Assembly (NCBI GenBank): GCA_014218235.1
Contig: CM024760.1
Span: 143,359,245-143,423,244 of the forward strand
DNA from: Colocasia esculenta
Taxonomy: Eukaryota; Streptophyta; Magnoliopsida; Alismatales; Araceae
Direction: 5' to 3'
DNA: 64,000 nucleotides
The notes under the pieces were generated by a model that saw only the letters and a list, made by a program, of their open reading frames with translations, ran no database searches and was not told where the DNA came from. Made by a program: the position numbers and the translations under genes. This document shows positions 46,935 through 56,686 of this stretch, in pieces. Within the stretch, counting starts at the first letter, position 1, and the number at the start of each line of letters is the position of its first letter.

Positions 46935-47302
46935 ATGATGGCAACATTAAATCCATATTTCAATGTGGTTTTGATGAAGTGTGATTTTAAGCAATTTTTT
47001 ATTGTTTAAATTTTGTTTTCCTTTTTGTTCATACTTGTCAAGGACCTTTTGATGTTGTTCAGTAACAGTTGATGATGTGTTTGTGAGATACAGTGTTACT
47101 TGAAATTAGAAATTTTGTGCACACAAGTCAAACAATTGGACAAGTATTCAAACACAAAGACAAGGATTTGCATTCAGAATCACAATACTTTGCATTGAAG
47201 CCAAAACAACATTTCATTTCATTCAAAAGATCATTACATCAAAATATTACATTCAAGTCATTCATTCTTCTCCCCCTTTGCCATTATCAAAATAAATGTA
47301 CA

Positions 47303-49336
47303 TTAGGTAGAAGATGGAGGAGGAGGAGGAATTGGAGCAAGAAGAAGTTCAATGTCTGACAGTCTTTTCTCCATGAAGTTCAGGCTAGACTTGATTTGAT
47401 CTTGAATGGTTATCATTTTTGTGCTCAAAAAGTGTTCCATTCGATCTGAATTTTCTAGCAAAGTGGCCTGAAGTCTGGTTAGATCAGCTGCACTGTGTTG
47501 TGAGGAAGATGATGAGCCAGCTGACCAACCAGGTCTCTGCATTATCTTGAACTCCTTGGTCAAATCTGTAAGCTGCCTGTCAATGTGCTCATTGAAGTTC
47601 CTCATACTTTCTAAATCATCCACAAAATGAGCAAATGACAATCTGGTGCTGGAAATCTCATGTAATGTTTGGTTGGTGTTGAAGACATCTGCTTGGGAAT
47701 TTGCCAAAATTCCCTGAAGAACTTTCTCCAACTTGTCCTGATGCTCTTTTAGCTCAATATAGGAATCTCCCAGAGTGCCTATAAGTCTGTTAAATCTCTG
47801 AGCTGCATAATCTGAAGCTGCCTTCTGCTCAATAAATTTTGCTGATACTGTGTTCTCTAGTCTTTGAACTCTCAATTCAAATTGGTCTGACATTGTTTGA
47901 ATGGTGGAGTTCAATGTATCAAATTTGGCATTGAGGAAAGAGAACAATTCTGGTGGAATTGAGGACCCACCAGAAGAAGTGGAAGATTGGAATGTAGAGG
48001 GGAAATGTGGAGGTTCAAAAGTATGTGGCAAGGAAGAGGAAGGATCATCCTGAGGTGGAATAGGGGTTTCAAGCTGAATGCCACCTTCAGGAGGGATATG
48101 AGGCTGGTCCTCATCCATTAGAGGCTGATCCTCTGGCAAGTGAACTTGTTCCTCTTGAACTTGAGGCTGGCCCTCATGAGGTGGAGGCTGATCCTCCTGA
48201 TTTTGGTCTCCTTGAGCTGGAGGCTGGTCCTCTTGTGCTTGGGGCTGATCCCCTTGAACCTGAGGCTGGTCCTCCTGAGCTTGAGGGGCCTCAACCACAA
48301 TTGGTCCTCTTCTAATCTGATTTCCCTCCAATCTAAATCCCATAAACTTCTGGATATTCTTAAAAGTGTAGATGTTTGACTTGGGAATGGATTGGGATTT
48401 TTCATTTTCCAATGGCACACCAAAGTGCTTGAACACTGAGGTCAGATGTGCTCCATAAGGTAGTGATCTCTTTAGGTCTGTCCTTGTTGTTTCAGCTATG
48501 ATTTGATAGAGAATCACATGGAGGTTGATCTTGATGTCTTTCACCATGCAATAGAGGATGAACCTCTGAATGTCTGTCAACCTATCCCTCCCACCACCTT
48601 GAGGGGTAATTATGGTGGTCAAAATGTGGTGGATGACCCTTAACACAGGTGGAAAGGTATTTGCATTGAACCTGGTTACATAGGTCTGTTTGGGATCTGA
48701 TTCATCTGCAGGAAGGCCTGTCAAGATGGAGTATGCTTCATGTAAATCAAATTCAAACTCATGGTAGTCTGCCCCTTCATCTGGTACTTTGAAAATGGAG
48801 GCAGCTACTGCAGTAGGCATGTCTATGGCTATTCCCTTGACTTTGGATTCATACCCTTCGTCTGTGCAAGTGAGGTTCTTGTAGAACTCTCTAACTAGTC
48901 TTGGATAGCAGACTTGAAATTCAGAAATAAAGGGTATCCAAGATTGAAAGGAAAAGTAGGTTTGAATTTCAGGAAGGGAGTCTGCTAGTTGGATGTCTGA
49001 AAGGTCTAGTATTCTTGGCTTCAAAATCAACTTGGCTGCACTTACGGATTCTGAGGGAATATCCTCTTGAGACTCAGAAGAAGAAGAGGAAGATGATTCC
49101 TCAGGATGGTCAGAGGAATCGCCCGAAATCTCTGGTCTAGGGTTTGAAACATTACCACCTCTGCCTGAAGTGGAGGTCCTGCCACGCTTGGAAGCCCTCA
49201 GAGGTGCAGAAGAAGAGGCAGGATCATTTCTCCTCTTTGTTCTTCTTTCCATCTGTTCAACCGGAACCTGTGCCGGAACTGGCCTTGAAGAGGCCGCTGA
49301 TCTTGCGCCACGGCGGGGACCCAACTTGCGGACCAT
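47303..49336 (-). CDS. Sirevirus ENV-like protein
   Basis: A 677-codon frame between pol and the 3' LTR. The start ATG at 49336 has a strong plant context (CACCATGG). The N terminus (1-60) is basic and S/R-rich; residues 70-100 form an acidic serine run. A globular region, about 110-340 (from LKPRILDLSDIQ through VCYPRLVREFYKNL to IQKFMGFRL), resembles the 'putative plant transposon protein' domain seen in Sirevirus third ORFs. Residues about 350-425 are imperfect QPQAQEDQP repeats, followed by a P/S-rich linker and a long predicted coiled coil (about 470-650) ending in a PPPPP tail. I see no clear signal peptide or membrane span, so the envelope label is positional. Function is unknown; it would need a spliced or internal transcript. 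Confidence 0.8.
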   Translation of the reverse strand: MVRKLGPRRGARSAASSRPVPAQVPVEQMERRTKRRNDPASSSAPLRASKRGRTSTSGRGGNVSNPRPEISGDSSDHPEESSSSSSSESQEDIPSESVSAAKLILKPRILDLSDIQLADSLPEIQTYFSFQSWIPFISEFQVCYPRLVREFYKNLTCTDEGYESKVKGIAIDMPTAVAASIFKVPDEGADYHEFEFDLHEAYSILTGLPADESDPKQTYVTRFNANTFPPVLRVIHHILTTIITPQGGGRDRLTDIQRFILYCMVKDIKINLHVILYQIIAETTRTDLKRSLPYGAHLTSVFKHFGVPLENEKSQSIPKSNIYTFKNIQKFMGFRLEGNQIRRGPIVVEAPQAQEDQPQVQGDQPQAQEDQPPAQGDQNQEDQPPPHEGQPQVQEEQVHLPEDQPLMDEDQPHIPPEGGIQLETPIPPQDDPSSSLPHTFEPPHFPSTFQSSTSSGGSSIPPELFSFLNAKFDTLNSTIQTMSDQFELRVQRLENTVSAKFIEQKAASDYAAQRFNRLIGTLGDSYIELKEHQDKLEKVLQGILANSQADVFNTNQTLHEISSTRLSFAHFVDDLESMRNFNEHIDRQLTDLTKEFKIMQRPGWSAGSSSSSQHSAADLTRLQATLLENSDRMEHFLSTKMITIQDQIKSSLNFMEKRLSDIELLLAPIPPPPPSST

Positions 49337-51204
49337 GGTGCAAGAGGAGTGGAATTAGGAGAGGAAATGGAAGAATGGAGAGATGATGGAAGGGGGATGA
49401 GAGCTAGAGAGAAATTTGAGAGGAATTCTTGCCGGAAAGGAGTGGAAATGAGGCCGTCGGGTCGACCTGACGCCCAAAAAGAGATGCAGTGGTACACTGC
49501 CCCGCAGGAACAACAAGGGTTTAAGGTGAACCCGAAAGGTTTGAAAAGGGTCTGGCAAGAAGGCAGTGTCGACACATGAGGAAGGGTGTGTCGACCTGAC
49601 TGGGGTTGTGTGTCGACACGAGAGAGGATTGTGTCGACACAGCCTTTGAGAGAAGTTTGAATCTTTGAGAGGAAATTTTTGAAAAATTTGGGGACATCTT
49701 TATAATGATAAATAATGAGAGGAATTATCATTTCAAGGATTTTTAAGAGGCCTAAAAATTCATTTGTTGTAATTTGCAAAAATTCATCACAGTTCAAGTG
49801 TTTCAAACAATTTCCAACAGGATATTAGCATTCCAAGACTTGAATCAACAAAATGATAAATTGAGGGATATAATGTATCTAACAATCAATCAAAAACTAC
49901 CATATTTCTCAATTTTCAAGAATTAAAGATGTCATCTAGACTAAATACAGTTGTGTTGAAAGTAAAACACAAACTTAAAGAACAACTTGATGAAGGAGGA
50001 AGATGATTCTTTCTAAACAAATCTCCAATAACTTTCATATTTTTGTTCTTTTAACAAACTATCAAATGATATAAATCTCTTTCACTCAAGTACTAGTGCT
50101 TTTTACACACCATAGTCCCTGGATACTTAAGATTTAATCATTGTCAAGTCTCAAAGGGGTAAATGATGACCTTTTGACATGAAAATATACGTTTGGTAGA
50201 CGCCAATATTTCCAGTTACTCAGTCATCATCAAAAAGCATAGCACATAATTGCTTAAATTTTGAAGTTATTTTCAATTTGGATCCCCTTTGAACAGAGTT
50301 AGCAATAATGCCTCATGACATACATAGCACTTCATTCATTGTGAAGGTGTGCAGTTTCTCAGCACAGATGCCATTACTCTGTTGGATTTTACAAGATTTT
50401 GGAGAGTTTGTGAGATAGAATTCAAATACATCCAGTCATCAGTTGCAAACAAGGAAATGTTTTAAGTTCAAGGCACAAATTGTCATTTAGTTTAGGAAGA
50501 GATCTGAAGTTCTGTGGATTGAGAGACATAGTTGTAAGTTGATTAAAAAAATAATATATATCACTCAAGGTTCATTTTGAGACTCTAGACTTTAGAATGA
50601 GGACATCATGCAAGGAATTGATGAAATGCAAGAAGGGTTTTTGAGATTTGCAAAAAGATGACTTGTGAATTTTCTAGCTCCCCCTGAGATGATGATTTCA
50701 ACTATTTTTCATCAAAATAAAGATATGTAATTTTGAATCAGAAAGAGATTTTCTTCTTGGACAACAAGAACTTCTCCTCACCAATTGCATATTCATTTCT
50801 TGGTACTTGGCGGAGATAAGCTCTCACGCATAGTGAAGGTGTCCAGACAAGCATAACCTGTCCTTCTCCAAGTCACCATTTGATATACCAAGAGATTTCA
50901 ATACAATAAGAGTTGAAGAATTTATTGCCAAAAGGAAATGGAAGTGAAAACTGTGCAAGTTTTCATATGTTCTCACGCATAGTGAAAGTGTCCAGACAGG
51001 CATAACCTGTCCTTCTCCAAGTCACTATTTGATATACCAAGAAGTTTCAACACAATCAGAAGTGGAGAATTTATTGTAAAAAGGGAAATGGAATTGAAAG
51101 TGAGAGAGATATGAGCAATGTAGCTTGAGGAAGCAAGGAGTTATGAAATGCAAGGAACTCCCCCTTAGACAATGCATAGCACTCAACCCAAACCTTAAGA
51201 GAGA
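49337..51204 (-). other. Non-coding spacer between pol and ENV-like ORF of G
   Basis: AT-rich sequence of 1.87 kb without a convincing ORF. It holds five GTCGAC words at 49459-49640, just upstream of the ENV-like start. It also holds a diverged direct repeat of about 125 bp (50822-50945 and 50970-51096; both begin TCTCACGCATAGTGAA and contain ATAACCTGTCCTTCTCCAAG), and PPT-like runs at 50678 and 51158. It could contain the splice sites or promoter for the ENV-like mRNA. Confidence 0.75.
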
Positions 51205-54200
51205 TCAAGAAGGTGGACATTTACAAAGACCAAGTTCTCTCCTTAATGATGAAAATCTGTTTTCAGGAAGGGGTTTAGTGAATATGTCTGCAATTTGTTT
51301 TTCAGTTTCAATAAAAAGGAGTTCAAAAGATTTCTTTGCAACCTCATCTCTCAAGAAATGATGCCTAATTTCAATGTGTTTTGTTCTGGAGTGCTGAATG
51401 GGGTTTTTAGACAAATTTATGGCACTAGTGTTATCACATAGGATGGGTACACACCCTAAATCTTGGTTGTAATCAAGAAGTTGATGTTTCACCCAGAGGA
51501 TCTGAGTTCCACATCTACCTGCAGCAACATATTCAGCCTCTGCTGTTGACAGAGCAACTGAATGTTGCTTCTTAGAAGCCCAAGAAATAAGGCACCCACC
51601 TAGAAATACACACAAGCCACTTGTGCTTTTTCTATCTAACTTGCACCCAGCATAATCAGCATCACAATAGGCAAACAATTCTAACTTGCAACCAGCAGGA
51701 TACCAAATTCCTAAGTCACATGTTCCAACAAGATATTTAAAAATTCTTTTCACAGCAAGCATATGACTTTCTTTAGGATTAGATTGGAATCTAGCACATA
51801 AGCACACACAAAACTGAATATCAGGTCTAGAAGTAGTAAGGTAGAGCAGAGAGCCAATCATACCTCTGTAGGTCTTTGGATCAACTGACTTACCAGATGG
51901 GTCTTCTTCTAGCTTAACATTTATTGCAATGGGTGTGCTTGAGTGTTTAAGGTTCTGAAAGTCAAACCTTTTCAGTAGCTCCTTGACATATTTGGTTTGA
52001 CTAATGAAGATTCCTTCAGTTGTTTGGTTCACCTGCAATCCCAAAAAGAATGTTAAATCTCCCATTAAGCTCATTTCAAATTCATTCTTCATTTGATTTG
52101 AAAATTCAGTGCAAAGGCCTTTATTAGTTGATCCAAATATTATGTCATCAACATAAATTTGGACAACAATTATTTGATTTTTTACTGTTTTTGTGAACAA
52201 TGTTTGATCAACATTACCTCTGGAATATCCTTTCTCAAGTAAAAAGGAACTCAAACGATCATACCAAGCTCTTGGAGCTTGTTTAAGACCATAGAGTGCC
52301 TTATTAAGCTTGAAAACATGGTTAGGATATTTTTCATTTTCAAATCCAGGAGGTTGTTCAACAAAAACATTTTCCTTTATATATCCATTTAGAAATGCAC
52401 TTTTGACATCCATTTGAAAGACTTTGAATTTCATGGAGGATGCAAAAGCAAGGAAAATTCTCACAGCTTCTAGTCTAGCTACAGGGGCATAAGATTCTTC
52501 AAAGTCAATTCCAAATTCTTGGTTATACCCCTTTGCAACTAGCCTAGCTTTGTTTCTTATTACTTGACCAGCTTCATTCAATTTATTTCTGAAAACCCAT
52601 CTAGTGCCAATCACAGTTTGGTCACTAGGTCTAGGCACTAATTCCCACACTTGATTTCTTTCAAATTGATGAAGTTCATCATGCATAGCATTAATCCAAT
52701 CAGAACTGGATAAGGCTTCATCAATTGACTTGGGTTCAATTTGGGAAATTAGAGCTAGTGAGTCTTCTTCAATGTTTTGCAAGAAGGATGATCTGGTCCT
52801 AACTCTATCATTTAAGTTGCCAACTACACTGTCTAATGGGTGATCTCTTAGAAAACGAGGTTCAGAAATTACCTGTTGAGAAGTGCCCTCTTCTGGAGCA
52901 ATATTACCTGAACCACTTGAAGATGGTGAGTTGTTGTTCAGGTTCTCTTCAATGTTGTTAATCTCCTCAACGGTTGGTGAAGAATCCACAATGAGGTCAT
53001 CCTCTTCATTGTCTTGTTTTTCCCTGCAAGATTTAGAATCATTAGTGGAAAAGGAATTTTCATCAAAAATAACATGTGGTGATTCTTCAACAGTTTTGGT
53101 TTTCAATATGTACACTTTGAAAGCCCTTGACACTTCTGAATAGCCAAGGAAGATAGCTTCCTGACTCTTAGCATCAAACTTGTCAAGGTTTTCTTTGTTG
53201 TTATTGTGTACAAAACACTTGCACCCAAAAGTTTTGAAGTAAGCAACAGTTGGCTTTTTGTTTTTCAACAATTCATAGGGGGTTTTTCTGATCTTTGGTC
53301 TGACCAAGGCTCTGTTTAGGATGTGATTGGCTGTGTTAACAGCTTCAGCCCAGAAGGATTTGGGCAGATTACTCCCTAAGAGCATGGATCTAGCCATTTC
53401 CACAAGAGTTCTATTCTTTCTTTCCACAACTCCATTTTGTTCTGGAGTTCTAGGTGAAGAAAACTTGTGAAATATTTGCAATTCAGCACATAGATCAGAA
53501 AAGGATGTGTTATCAAATTCACCCCCATGATCAGTTAAAATGTTTTTAATTTTAAATGGATAAGTTGTTAAGATAGTGGTACAGAAATTCCTGAATTCAA
53601 GGCATGCATCACTTTTGTGGGATAGAAAAATAACCCAGGTAAATCTAGTAAAGTCATCAATGATTACAAACCCATATCTCTTGCCACTTAGGCTTAGAAC
53701 TCTTGTTGGCCCAAAGAGGTCCATGTGAAGAAGTTCTAGTGGCTTAGATGTGAGTACTTCATTGAAGGCTTTAAAGGATTTCCTAGTTTGTTTTCCTTTA
53801 GCACAGATCCCACAAATTTGACCTTCAACACTAGAAAAAGATTCAGGAAGACCTTTAACCAGATTCAATCTTAACAACTTATTCAAAGTTTTGAAACTTG
53901 CATGGCCAAGTCTTTTGTGCCAAGTCCATGCAATTTCATCTTTATTTGCAACAAAACAAAGATTTTCAGAAAAGTTTTTATTAAGGTTGATCATGTAAAC
54001 ATTGTTTTCTCTTTTTCCACAGAATTTGATTTTGTCAGTTGATGAATCAATTATTTTGCAAAAATCAGATTCAAACACAACTTTGTGACCTTTGTCACAT
54101 AGTTGGCTAATACTGAGCAAGTTATAATCAAGTCCATCAACTAACAAAACATTATCTACTGAGTTTGAAGAGGTTTGACCAACCTTACCAGATCCAATGA

Positions 54201-54381
54201 TCTTTCCTTTATTTTTACCTCCAAAGGTGACTGACCCTCCCTCCTTTTCAATTAGACAGGAAAATTTGGCTCTATCTCCAGTCATGTGTCGTGAACACCC
54301 ACTATCAAGAAACCAAACATTGGTGTTGGGTGCACGACCTTCCTGCACAAAGATCAATGGAGAGAAGATTTTGGTACCCAA
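51205..54381 (-). CDS. G Pol polyprotein (protease, integrase, RT, RNase H)
   Basis: A 1058-codon copia Pol. Aspartic protease DSG is at 26-28. The integrase zinc region has H155, H160, C190 and C193, and the catalytic core has D221 (HMDLFGP), D284 (TDHGGEFDN) and E320 (EQNGVVERKN), with the expected 35-residue gap. The RT includes RLVAKGYNQ, MDVKSAFLNG and LYGLKQAPRAWY, with catalytic YVDD at 743-746. RNase H starts near D907 (CDADYAGC) and includes KQHSVALSTAEAEY. The end, ADIFTKPLP, is typical. All catalytic residues I can check are present. The first codon used (TTG at 54381) is only the edge of the open frame; translation must come from gag by a frame change near 54370. Confidence 0.95.
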   Translation of the reverse strand: MGTKIFSPLIFVQEGRAPNTNVWFLDSGCSRHMTGDRAKFSCLIEKEGGSVTFGGKNKGKIIGSGKVGQTSSNSVDNVLLVDGLDYNLLSISQLCDKGHKVVFESDFCKIIDSSTDKIKFCGKRENNVYMINLNKNFSENLCFVANKDEIAWTWHKRLGHASFKTLNKLLRLNLVKGLPESFSSVEGQICGICAKGKQTRKSFKAFNEVLTSKPLELLHMDLFGPTRVLSLSGKRYGFVIIDDFTRFTWVIFLSHKSDACLEFRNFCTTILTTYPFKIKNILTDHGGEFDNTSFSDLCAELQIFHKFSSPRTPEQNGVVERKNRTLVEMARSMLLGSNLPKSFWAEAVNTANHILNRALVRPKIRKTPYELLKNKKPTVAYFKTFGCKCFVHNNNKENLDKFDAKSQEAIFLGYSEVSRAFKVYILKTKTVEESPHVIFDENSFSTNDSKSCREKQDNEEDDLIVDSSPTVEEINNIEENLNNNSPSSSGSGNIAPEEGTSQQVISEPRFLRDHPLDSVVGNLNDRVRTRSSFLQNIEEDSLALISQIEPKSIDEALSSSDWINAMHDELHQFERNQVWELVPRPSDQTVIGTRWVFRNKLNEAGQVIRNKARLVAKGYNQEFGIDFEESYAPVARLEAVRIFLAFASSMKFKVFQMDVKSAFLNGYIKENVFVEQPPGFENEKYPNHVFKLNKALYGLKQAPRAWYDRLSSFLLEKGYSRGNVDQTLFTKTVKNQIIVVQIYVDDIIFGSTNKGLCTEFSNQMKNEFEMSLMGDLTFFLGLQVNQTTEGIFISQTKYVKELLKRFDFQNLKHSSTPIAINVKLEEDPSGKSVDPKTYRGMIGSLLYLTTSRPDIQFCVCLCARFQSNPKESHMLAVKRIFKYLVGTCDLGIWYPAGCKLELFAYCDADYAGCKLDRKSTSGLCVFLGGCLISWASKKQHSVALSTAEAEYVAAGRCGTQILWVKHQLLDYNQDLGCVPILCDNTSAINLSKNPIQHSRTKHIEIRHHFLRDEVAKKSFELLFIETEKQIADIFTKPLPENRFSSLRRELGLCKCPPS

Positions 54382-55357
54382 ACAGAGTTGGGACCATCAG
54401 TATGATTTAGCACAGATATCAAATCCTTTCTCACCCAAATTTGATTTGTTTTAGATTTTTGTTTTGTTACTTTGGTGTTTTCAGCCTTTTTCTGTTTGTT
54501 CTTTCTTTTAGGAATGAAAGCACCAAGATCTTTGTTTTTGGTTGGAGGAGAGTTTTTCACTTGAAAATTTGAGTTCAGAGGAGGAGGTGGAATCCATGGA
54601 TTGTGTTGGTACATCCAGAAATTTGGATAAGAGTATTGAGGATAATACCAACAGGGATTTTCATACCATTGGTTCCAAGGATTAATCCAATCTTCTTGAA
54701 GTGTTGTCTTGGAGGTCCAAGGTTTTTCATGGATTATTTCTTTTCCCTTTTTCTTATTTTTCAGATTTTTATTTGAATTTTTGGTTGAGTTGTTTTTGGT
54801 TTTTGGTGTTGAGCAGGTCGACCTGTCAGGGGACTGTGTCGACCTGATAGTCTTCTTTTGTTTTTGGGTTTTTGATTTGTTTTGAGTTTTGTTTGGGGTT
54901 TTGTTTGCTGTTTGTTGAATTTCAGTGTTTTCCAGATTAGGACCCTTGACAAAATTAATTAGTGGTGCTTTTCCCTTTTTCTCACCAGATTTGTCTTTTT
55001 GGGGTTTTTTCTTGTTGAATCCTAATCCATGAGATGTGGTTGTCATGTTGGATCCTAGCAATGCCTCTAGGTTATCTTGGCCTTTTGTGAAGGTTTGGAT
55101 AACCTCCTCCCTTTCCTTTAGCTGGTTTTTAAGAACTTCAATTTCTTCAATTTTCTGTTGTTTTTCTTGTTTTTCAATTTCCAGCTTTTCATTTAAGTTT
55201 CTGAATTCTTGGGAGGCCTTTTGAGAGGCAAGTTTCAGTTCATCAATTAGGTTTAGAAGATTCTCTTTTTCTTCAAGCAAGTCTGTTACTTCAGATTCCA
55301 GTTCACAGATTCTATTGTTTGAAGATTGATTATGGTAGAGATTTTCAATTTTTTTTT
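54354..55357 (-). CDS. G Gag C-terminal segment (frame 2)
   Basis: This frame continues Gag after the A9 run. It begins with a coiled coil rich in E, K and L (LLEEKENLLNLIDELKLASQ, then EIEVLKNQLKEREEV), then a K/N/T/Q-rich low-complexity stretch and an aromatic W/P/Y segment (WYENPCWYYPQYSYPNFW). It ends WVRKDLISVLNHTDGPNSVW just before pol. Two GTCGACCTG words lie in the coding sequence at 54817-54825 and 54838-54846. It overlaps the pol frame by 28 bases in a different register. It has no start of its own and depends on a frame change upstream. Confidence 0.8.
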
Positions 55358-56551
55358 GATGTGTTTATTTTCTTTTCTCATTTCAGAATATCTTTCAACT
55401 AATTCTGCATACACATCCTGCCAATCTTCAACACTATAATCTTCAAAGGAAGTATTTACCTTTCCATCTGTGCTGTTGGCCATGAAGCAAACTTCCTCAC
55501 TCTCTGAGCTTGAGGACTTCTTCTCTTCTTCTTCCTCACTTGTGTCTTCATCAGACCAAGTGGCTACCATGGCCTTTGGCTTCTTATATTTCTGGAATCT
55601 CTTGTGCTTTTCCTTTTTGTTCTCAGGACACTCTCCCTTCATGTGTCCTGGCTTGTTGCACCTGTAACAGATAACATTCTCATCAGGTTTATGATTCTTA
55701 TTGAAATTGGAAGAGGAAATATTCTTCTTACCTGAGGGAAATTTCTTTTTCCCAGTCATTTTCCCTTTCCTATATTTCAAAAATTTCCTGAATTGTCTGG
55801 TCATGAGGGCAATCTCATCCTCATTCGACTCAGATTCTTCAGAACTTGTTTTATCCTGATTTTTATCTTTGTTGCTTGAAGAGGCTTTGAGTGCCATAGG
55901 CTTGGTCTTAATGATGTGTTCTTCATTTCTTTTTAAGTTTATTTCATATGTCATTAAAGATCCAATCAATTCATCCAAAGAAATTTTGGACAAATCTTTT
56001 GAATCTTCAATAACAGTGGCCTTGGTATGCCAAACTGAAGAAAGTGAACGCAAAATTTTTCTTACCAAGTCTGCATCAGTATACTCCTTACCCAAAGCCT
56101 TGAGTCCATTGACTATCACCATGAATCTGGCAAACATTTCAGAAATAGATTCATTAGATTTCATCATGAAAAGTTCATATTCTGAAACTAAAATATTTGC
56201 CTTGGTCTCCTTGACCTGAGATGTTCCCTCATAGAGTAATTCGAGTTTATCCCACATCTCTTTGGCAGATTTGCACATAGAGATTCTCGAATACTCCTTG
56301 GGATGGACAGCACACTGAATCATGTTCATGGCACTATAATTCAGTGTAGCTTTCCTTATCTGTTCCCTTGTCCAGGTATCTTCTTCTCCCTGGTTCTCAT
56401 AGGGACCCACCTCAACTACTTTCCAGATCTCATAGTTCTGGGCCCTCAGAAATACTTGCATTCTGTTTTTCCAATAAGAATAGTCCAAACCATTAAAGAA
56501 TGGTGGCCTATTTATGGAATGGCCCTCAGCTATGAAACCCTTTGAGTCCAT
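55286..56551 (-). CDS. G Gag N-terminal segment (capsid and CCHC)
   Basis: I place the start at ATG 56551 (MDSKGFIAEGHSINRPPFF), not at the upstream in-frame ATG at 56620, because the DUF4219-type motif begins here and the extra 23 residues are a hydrophobic, leader-derived stretch. DUF4219 covers about residues 1-45 (NGLDYSYWKNRMQVFLRA). The UBN2 region follows (SAKEMWDKLELLYEGTSQVK, then FMVIVNGLKALGKEYTD). One zinc knuckle, CYRCNKPGHMKGEC, is at 295-308, followed by an acidic EEEEEKKSSSSESEE stretch. The last roughly 23 residues, after the A9 run, are out-of-frame readthrough. Gag would form the particle and bind the RNA. Confidence 0.9.
   Translation of the reverse strand: MDSKGFIAEGHSINRPPFFNGLDYSYWKNRMQVFLRAQNYEIWKVVEVGPYENQGEEDTWTREQIRKATLNYSAMNMIQCAVHPKEYSRISMCKSAKEMWDKLELLYEGTSQVKETKANILVSEYELFMMKSNESISEMFARFMVIVNGLKALGKEYTDADLVRKILRSLSSVWHTKATVIEDSKDLSKISLDELIGSLMTYEINLKRNEEHIIKTKPMALKASSSNKDKNQDKTSSEESESNEDEIALMTRQFRKFLKYRKGKMTGKKKFPSGKKNISSSNFNKNHKPDENVICYRCNKPGHMKGECPENKKEKHKRFQKYKKPKAMVATWSDEDTSEEEEEKKSSSSESEEVCFMANSTDGKVNTSFEDYSVEDWQDVYAELVERYSEMRKENKHIKKKLKISTIINLQTIESVNWNLK
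55349..55357 (-). other. A9 run at the Gag frame junction of G
   Basis: Nine T on the plus strand (nine A in sense). Before it the gag frame reads through an HIKKK-type stretch; after it that frame stops within about 30 codons, while the -1 frame is open for more than 300 codons and has obvious Gag character. Either this copy has a length change in the run, or the run acts as a slippery site. Confidence 0.85.
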
Positions 56552-56672
56552 GACACTTAAGTAAATGCACAGAGAAAGAGTTAAACAACCAAGCAAACAA
56601 ACAAGCAAACAATCAAACACTCAATACTCAGAAACAAAAACTGCTCAGTTCAAATCAGATCGATGTAAACCC

Positions 56673-56684
56673 GCTCTGATACCA
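56673..56684 (-). other. Primer-binding site of G
   Basis: TGGTATCAGAGC on the minus strand, exact initiator Met-tRNA-type site, two bases from the 5' LTR edge at 56687. Confidence 0.95.
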
Positions 56685-56686
56685 AT

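Noticed and set aside
47303..49336. True viral envelope glycoprotein
   Set aside because: No clear signal peptide, membrane span or cysteine-rich ectodomain is visible. The envelope name rests on position and on Sirevirus precedent only.
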